Made by a program: the position numbers and the translations under genes. A stretch of DNA of 64,000 nt from Granulicoccus phenolivorans DSM 17626 = NBRC 107789 = JCM 15570 (GTDB lineage: Bacteria > Actinomycetota > Actinomycetes > Propionibacteriales > Propionibacteriaceae). Positions within the stretch are counted from its first letter, which is position 1. Each line of letters begins with the position of its first letter. The notes below the pieces were generated by a model. That model was not told the DNA's origin. It saw only the letters and a program-made list of their open reading frames with translations, and did not search any database. Location: contig NZ_AUHH01000001.1 of assembly GCF_000423085.1 (NCBI RefSeq), forward strand, positions 186,001-250,000, read 5' to 3'. Positions 59,346 through 64,000 of this stretch are shown here, in pieces.

Positions 59346-60863
59346 GTGACGGGGCGCTGTCGCGTAGACTCGGTTCACCGTGCGGTGCGGGATCATCGGG
59401 GATCCCGCCGAGGAGGACCGCGGACCATCGAACTCGACGAGATTCCCGGTCTCATCGACTACTACGTACAGGGCGCCCGGCGCGCGGTCGAGGCCGGCTT
59501 CGACGCGGTCGAACTCCACGGTGCGCACGGCTACCTGCTGGGGCAGTTCCTGTCACCCAAGACCAACAAACGCACCGACGAGTACGGGGGCTCTCTGGAG
59601 AACCGGGCCCGCTTCGCGCTGGAGGTGGTCCGCGGGATCCGCGAACTGGTCGGCCCGGACTATCCGGTGCTCTACCGGATGAGTGTGGAGGAGCCGTACG
59701 AGGGCGGCCTGTCGATGGCCGATGGGTTGGCGTTCGCAAAAATGCTGGAACCGCTGGTCGATGCCATCGATGTATCGGCGGGCAACTACGACACCGCGGA
59801 CACACTGTTGCCGATGTACCCGCCGGGCAACTTGGTGCACTATGCCAAGGCGGTCAAGGAGGTCGTCGACGTACCGGTGATCGCGGTGGGCCGGCTGGCT
59901 TGGCTGATCGAGGAGATGGACGCCGCGGTGGGTGCCGGCGACTTCGATTTCGTCGCGTTCGGGCGAGGCCAACTGGCCGACCCCGAGCTGGTGGCCAAGA
60001 CACGACGTGGCCAGGAGGCCCATGTTCGGCGCTGCCTGGCGGTCAACGAATGCATCTCCCGGTGGATGTTCGCCGGGCAGCGTACCCAGTGTGTGATCAA
60101 CCCGGCCCTGTCCCAGGAGGCCCGCGCCGCTGCGGCGCTGGGTAAGGCGGACGTGGCCAAGCGGGTCCTGATCGTCGGGGCCGGCCCGGCCGGCTGCGAG
60201 GCTGCCCTGGTCGCCGCCCAGCGCGGCCACGCCGTCACCGTGATCGAGCGCGAAGCCCGGATCGGTGGCCAGTTGCACGCGTGGGCGGCAGCCAGTTTCC
60301 TGAACGCGGAGGTCGCCGCGTTGATCGAGTTCTATCGGGTCGAGTTGGATCGGCTCGGGGTCGAGGTACGCCTGGCCACCGAGGCCACGGCCGCCGATCT
60401 GGCCGATTTCGACGAGGTGCTGCTGGCCACCGGCACCGTGGCGACCCAGATCCCCGGCGGCGGGATCGATGCGGTCTCCATGCTCACCACCGGCACCGTC
60501 CCCGACGCGGACACCGTGACCGTCTTCGGGGACACCGAGACCGCGATGTTCGCCGCCCTGTGGCTGGCCGAGCAGGGCCGACAGGTGACACTGAGTTCGC
60601 CGGCCGAGGAGGTGGGCCTGGACACCAACGACATGCAGCGCGACCGGCTCAAGCAACTCCTGGAGCCGGCGGGGGTCACCCTGGCGACGAACCAGGACGC
60701 GCCGAGCGACGGCACCGTGGTGTGGGCCCGGAGCCGCACCGCTGAGCTGTCGTTGGCCGACGCCGTGAACGAGGAAACCGTCCGGGTGATCGGGACCCGG
60801 CTGCGCGGGGGCCGGATGTATGAGGCCACCCAGTCCGGATTCTGGGCGGCCAGCACGCTGTGA
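59346..60863 (+). pseudogene. N-terminally truncated OYE/FadH-family flavin oxidoreductase
   Basis: The frame is open for 505 codons but homology only begins around base 59425, at the late barrel segment AGFDAVELHGAHGYLLGQF followed by RTDEYGGSLENRARF. Family members are ~640-680 residues and start with ~150 residues of FMN-binding barrel that are absent from all frames upstream. The rest is intact: a four-cysteine Fe-S region with CLAVNECISRWMF (two of the four usual Cys visible plus Cys in QRTQCVINP), then FAD/NAD domains with VLIVGAGPAGCEAA. The protein cannot be a normal enzyme. Neighbouring genes suggest a mycofactocin-associated OYE. A GTG at 59346 is the nominal start; no ribosome-binding site. 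Confidence 0.75.
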
Positions 60864-60875
60864 GCCACAGCGGTC

Positions 60876-60906
60876 GGCCCCGGCTCGGTGCGAACGAGTC
60901 GGGGCC
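60876..60906. terminator. Bidirectional terminator, 12-bp stem
   Basis: GGCCCCGGCTCG (60876-60887) and CGAGTCGGGGCC (60895-60906), one G-U pair, 7-nt loop; between the OYE remnant and the convergent SDR gene. Confidence 0.75.
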
Positions 60907-60932
60907 AGCCCTGTCAGGGATCCTGCAGCGTG

Positions 60933-61769
60933 TCAGAGCTGCGCGCCGCCATCGACGAACAGCGTGGTGCCAGTGACGTACCGACTCGCGTCACCAACCA
61001 AATACAACACCGCAGCGGCAACATCCTCGACCTCGACACCAGCGATCGGCAGCCGGTTGAGGCCGGCGGCCGCGACCTCGAAGTCGGCCCGGGTGGGGTG
61101 ATCGAGTTCGGGACGGAAGACCTTGTACTTGTATTCGTTGTGGATCATCGGCGTATGCACCACGGTCGGATGGACCGTGTTCACCCGAATCCAGTGCGGC
61201 GCCAGTTCCAGCGCCAGCACCTGCATCAGCATGGTGACACCCGCTTTCGAGGCAGCATAGGAGCCCAGGTTGGGATTGGGCCTGCGCGCGGCGCTTGAGG
61301 AGGTGATCACGATCGAACCCCCTTCGCCACCGGCGATGATGTGGGGTGCGGTGGCGCGCACCGTCTTGAACACGCCGGTGAGGTTGACTCCGATCGTCGT
61401 TTCCCAGGTCTCGTCCGAGGTGTCGAGCACCGGCTCCAGCACGGAGATGCCGGCATTGGCGACGACGATGTCCAGCCGACCGAGCGTCGCGACACCTTCG
61501 TCGACTGCCTGCTGCACGCCCGCAGTGTCGCGTACGTCCACCTGGCTGGCCACGATCCGGCGATCAAGGGCTTCAACCAGGCGCACCGTCTCGGCAAGGT
61601 CCTGCGGCGTCGCACCTGGATACTGCACCTTCTCCACAGTCCGGCAGATATCGATCGCAATGATGTCTGCACCCTCCTTGGCCAGCGCCACGGCATGGGC
61701 CCGGCCCTGCCCGCGCGCCGCGCCGGTAATGAAAGCCACCTTGCCTTCCAGCAGTCCCGCCATCGTCAT
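60933..61769 (-). CDS. Mycofactocin-coupled short-chain dehydrogenase
   Basis: 278 residues from ATG at 61769 (ATG at 61763 possible). Rossmann motif TGAARGQG (residues 15-22), NAG at ~ residue 111, catalytic Tyr171 and Lys175 in YAASK. Between strands 2 and 3 it carries the insertion ICRTVEKVQYPGATPQDLAE, characteristic of mycofactocin-dependent SDRs, whose NAD is bound non-exchangeably and re-oxidised by mycofactocin. With mftG at the left end this supports an active mycofactocin system. Substrate probably a secondary alcohol. Divergent from the RidA-like gene. Confidence 0.85.
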   Translation of the reverse strand: MTMAGLLEGKVAFITGAARGQGRAHAVALAKEGADIIAIDICRTVEKVQYPGATPQDLAETVRLVEALDRRIVASQVDVRDTAGVQQAVDEGVATLGRLDIVVANAGISVLEPVLDTSDETWETTIGVNLTGVFKTVRATAPHIIAGGEGGSIVITSSSAARRPNPNLGSYAASKAGVTMLMQVLALELAPHWIRVNTVHPTVVHTPMIHNEYKYKVFRPELDHPTRADFEVAAAGLNRLPIAGVEVEDVAAAVLYLVGDASRYVTGTTLFVDGGAQL

Positions 61770-61883
61770 GCCCACTCTCTGATCAAGGATCGGCCTCCAC
61801 TGCGACCGCAGATGCGTTGACGTCATCCGAAGCGGAGAATACCCTACAGATTGTTATGTAATGCCGACGATGAAGTGAGCCTC

Positions 61884-62336
61884 ATGACGAACAGCGCCAC
61901 CCCCAAGGTGAACAGCGATTCGGTGACGATCGACCTCGGCGGGGGCGCACGGCTGATCTTCCTGACCGGCAAGACCGGCATCGACTACGACGGCACGGTC
62001 CGCGACCCTGCCGGCCGGGTCCTGGCCGGCGGCATCGTGGATCAGACAACAGTCGCTTTCGCCCGCATCGAGCAGGCGCTGGCACGGGTGGGGGCGACGA
62101 TGAACGACATCGTCCGACTGACCACCTACCTCACCGACATGAACGATGTCGCCGCGTACCTGGGGGTTCGCGCCGGCGTCTTCCAGGGCGAACTCCCGGC
62201 CGCCTCCACCGTTGCGGTGTCTGCCATCGGCCGCCAGGGTGCGCTGATCGAGATCGATGCCATCGCCCACCTCGGCTCCGCCCGCAGCTACGTCCCCGGC
62301 GTCTCCCAGATTCCGCCGGAATTCAAAAAGGACTGA
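61884..62336 (+). CDS. RidA/YjgF-family protein lacking the catalytic Arg
   Basis: 150 residues from ATG at 61884 (a TTG at 61851 would add 11). Rid fold with TTVAFARIEQALARVGATMNDIV split as usual. The segment equivalent to E. coli PARSCVEV reads PAASTVAV, so the Arg that binds the imine carboxylate is Ala107. It is therefore unlikely to be a classical enamine/imine deaminase and may act in a catabolic pathway. Likely operon with the SMP-30 gene 43 bp downstream. Confidence 0.83.
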   Translation: MTNSATPKVNSDSVTIDLGGGARLIFLTGKTGIDYDGTVRDPAGRVLAGGIVDQTTVAFARIEQALARVGATMNDIVRLTTYLTDMNDVAAYLGVRAGVFQGELPAASTVAVSAIGRQGALIEIDAIAHLGSARSYVPGVSQIPPEFKKD

Positions 62337-62379
62337 GTCCGACCCGCGGTGGGCGGCACGCAGGTGCGAAAGGATTGCG

Positions 62380-63294
62380 ATGAAGATGCGAGTTGTCAGA
62401 TCCGGACTGGAGTTTCCCGAAGGCCCGATCGTGATGCCGGACGGATCGGTCGTCCTGGTGGAAATGCGCGGAGAGCGATTGACCCGCATCCAGCCCGACG
62501 GCCGCGCCGAGACGATCGCACAACTCCCCGGGGGTCCGAACGGCGCCGCGCTCGGGCCCGACGGAATGATCTACGTCTGCAATAACGGTGGCATGTCCTT
62601 CACCCCGCACGGCACCGGCTGGGTGCCCGGGCCGGTCGATCCGACGTCCTACACGGGCGGACGGATCGAGCGAGTCGACCCGGAAACCGGCCGGGTCGAG
62701 CTTCTCCACAACCACTGCGGCGACGTCGCGCTGCGCCACCCGAACGACCTGGTCTTCGACGCTGCGGGCGGATTCTGGTTCACCGACACCGGGAAACGAA
62801 TGGGCCGGGTCTTCGACCTCGGGGTCGTCTATTACGCCCGGCCCGATGGGGGGCTGGTAGAGGCCGTGTACCCGATCGACAAGCCCAACGGAATCGGACT
62901 GTCCGCCGACGGTGGGACCCTGTACGTGACCGAAACCTACACCGGCAGACTGCTCTGCTTCGATCTGCACGCACCCGGGAAGATCGCGATACCCGCAAAG
63001 GCCGACGCAGCGGTCGGACGGGTACTGACCGGCCTCGGCGGCGCTCAACGCTGTGACGGCCTGGCCGTGGAAGTCAACGGGAACATCTGTGTGGCAACCC
63101 TGGTCACCGGGGCGATTACCGTGATCGCGCCGGATGGACAGATCGTGGACGTAGTCCCGACCGGCGACCCGCACACGACCAACATCGCTTTCGGTGGACC
63201 GGACCTGCGCACTGCCTACATCACCCTCGGCGGGAGCGGCCAGCTGATCGAGGTCGAGTGGCCCCGCCCAGGTCTGGCCCTGACCTACTGCTGA
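62380..63294 (+). CDS. SMP-30/gluconolactonase family protein
   Basis: 304 residues from ATG at 62380, with AAGGA about 6 nt upstream. Six-bladed propeller lactonase family: metal ligand Glu14 in EFPEGP, conserved GGPNGAALGPDG, KPNGIGLSADGGTLY with the Asn ligand and CDGLAVE with the Asp ligand. Such enzymes open sugar or other lactones. It fits a catabolic pathway in which the SDR makes a lactone and a hydrolase acts later; the order is inferred. Confidence 0.87.
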   Translation: MKMRVVRSGLEFPEGPIVMPDGSVVLVEMRGERLTRIQPDGRAETIAQLPGGPNGAALGPDGMIYVCNNGGMSFTPHGTGWVPGPVDPTSYTGGRIERVDPETGRVELLHNHCGDVALRHPNDLVFDAAGGFWFTDTGKRMGRVFDLGVVYYARPDGGLVEAVYPIDKPNGIGLSADGGTLYVTETYTGRLLCFDLHAPGKIAIPAKADAAVGRVLTGLGGAQRCDGLAVEVNGNICVATLVTGAITVIAPDGQIVDVVPTGDPHTTNIAFGGPDLRTAYITLGGSGQLIEVEWPRPGLALTYC

Positions 63295-63370
63295 CCTGAG
63301 CGGGGTCGCCGGGACCGTGACCGTCACCTGTGACAGCGTGAGGAGCACGCGCCCCGGCGAGGGAGAGACC

Positions 63371-64000
63371 ATGCCCCCCGATATCCCCGGCCTGGCCAGC
63401 AGATACTTCGAGGCCCCCGAGGGCCGCCTGCACGTCTATCACGCCGGTGAGACCGGCTCCCCCGTCCTGCTGCTCAGTGGTGCCGGCGCCGACAGTGCCC
63501 TGCTCAGCTGGCGCCACCTGATCCCCGTCCTCGCCGAGAGTCACCGGGTATTTGCCCTGGACTGGCCCAAGCAGGGTCGCAGCCGCCCCTGGACCGGTAC
63601 GGCCGATCACCTACGCATGCTGCGTTGCGTGATCGAGACCCTGGACGCGTTCGGCCTCGATCGGGCACACCTGGTGGGGCTGTCCCAGGGCGGCGCGCTC
63701 ACCCTCAGCACGGCGATCGAACATCCGGATCGGGTGGACCGGATCGTCGCCCTCGCCCCGGCCGGAATCATCTCCTTCCCGCCGGTGGTGCATCAGTTGC
63801 TCTGGCTCACCGCCAGGTCCCGGCTGCTGAACGAAACCCTGCCCGACGCCATGTTCAGCTCACGGGAACGCGTCGCGTCCTTCCTGCAGACGGCCCTGTT
63901 CGCCGGTCCGGTGGCCGACTTCGACGACGCCGTGGACGAGGTGATGACCGAGATGGCGAACGGGGGCGGCCGGGCCAGTGACTGGCAGAAGGCCTCGATC
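63371..64000 (+). CDS. Alpha/beta hydrolase (3' truncated by window)
   Basis: The first 210 residues are inside the window, from ATG at 63371 with GAGGGAGAG upstream. LLLSGAGADSALLSWRHLIP gives the oxyanion loop region, and the nucleophile is Ser105 in GLSQGG. The acid and His are beyond the window edge or near it. Homologous to esterase/haloperoxidase-like hydrolases; here probably a ring-opening or ester hydrolase of the same catabolic cluster. It may be co-transcribed with the SMP-30 gene. Confidence 0.82.
   Translation, partial: MPPDIPGLASRYFEAPEGRLHVYHAGETGSPVLLLSGAGADSALLSWRHLIPVLAESHRVFALDWPKQGRSRPWTGTADHLRMLRCVIETLDAFGLDRAHLVGLSQGGALTLSTAIEHPDRVDRIVALAPAGIISFPPVVHQLLWLTARSRLLNETLPDAMFSSRERVASFLQTALFAGPVADFDDAVDEVMTEMANGGGRASDWQKASI

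Noticed and set aside
59380-59682. Frame starting at GTG 59380 after a TAGACT box, possibly the start of a broken gene
   Set aside because: It runs out of frame through the OYE remnant and has no recognisable product; at most a relic of a deleted gene.

Overview
The window is 64 kb of uniformly GC-rich, densely coding DNA with heavy use of GTG starts and 4-bp ATGA/GTGA gene overlaps. It carries mycothiol genes (mshD, mtr, mca), a GlnR-type nitrogen regulator, a rex-hemACDB operon, a Res-type cytochrome c maturation operon and mycofactocin-associated genes. These point to an aerobic or microaerobic actinobacterium. Propionibacteriales is my guess, but nothing here fixes the family. No rRNA, tRNA, CRISPR array, insertion sequence or prophage was seen.

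Layout. 1-1080: 3' part of a mycofactocin GMC oxidoreductase (mftG). 1.2-4.0 kb: an LGFP-repeat L,D-transpeptidase convergent with a small coiled-coil protein. 4.1-7.3 kb: beta-phosphoglucomutase-like HAD plus GH65 phosphorylase. 7.3-10.1 kb: membrane protein, nitrobindin-like protein, YgfZ and asparaginase II in one run. 10.2-13.5 kb: dtd, glnR, mshD and a Nudix/histidine-phosphatase fusion. 13.8-19.2 kb: pstSCAB followed by a divergent PstS paralogue, preceded by a candidate PHO box. 19.3-23.7 kb: a DUF2510 protein, a Q/Y/G-rich membrane protein with FUS-like low complexity, mycothione reductase and a YciI-like protein. 23.7-30.9 kb (minus): hemL, histidine phosphatase, resA, ccdA, resB, ccsB and an MFS pump. 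30.9-37.3 kb: rhomboid, then rex-hemA-hemC-cobA/hemD-hemB (minus), with a Rex operator over the rex promoter. 37.4-41.5 kb: glutaredoxin-like protein, acyl-CoA synthetase, acyltransferase, epimerase and a 33-residue basic protein. 41.6-49.3 kb: mca, DUF4307, greA, DUF2089/DUF4097 pair, two MFS pumps and ung. 49.4-54.8 kb: msrA, a lipoprotein, glgX and a second DUF2510 protein. 54.9-58.9 kb: 3-methyladenine glycosylase, D12 adenine methyltransferase, zinc metallopeptidase, Nudix and a Bax-inhibitor-like protein.

The right end (59-64 kb) differs in character. A gene-free stretch with nested inverted repeats adjoins an OYE/FadH oxidoreductase that has lost its N-terminal half. Then come a mycofactocin-type SDR, a RidA-like protein lacking the usual arginine, an SMP-30 lactonase and an alpha/beta hydrolase cut off by the window edge. 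This looks like a catabolic island that has lost material at its left edge.

The most regular regulatory signal is a TAnnnT box ending 6 or 7 nt before the start codon at 16 genes (two weaker cases besides), predicting leaderless mRNAs. Several segments (hem genes, hemL to ccsB, the mca/greA neighbourhood, glnR-mshD) keep the gene order I recall from Mycobacterium tuberculosis, so most of the window is ordinary chromosome backbone.
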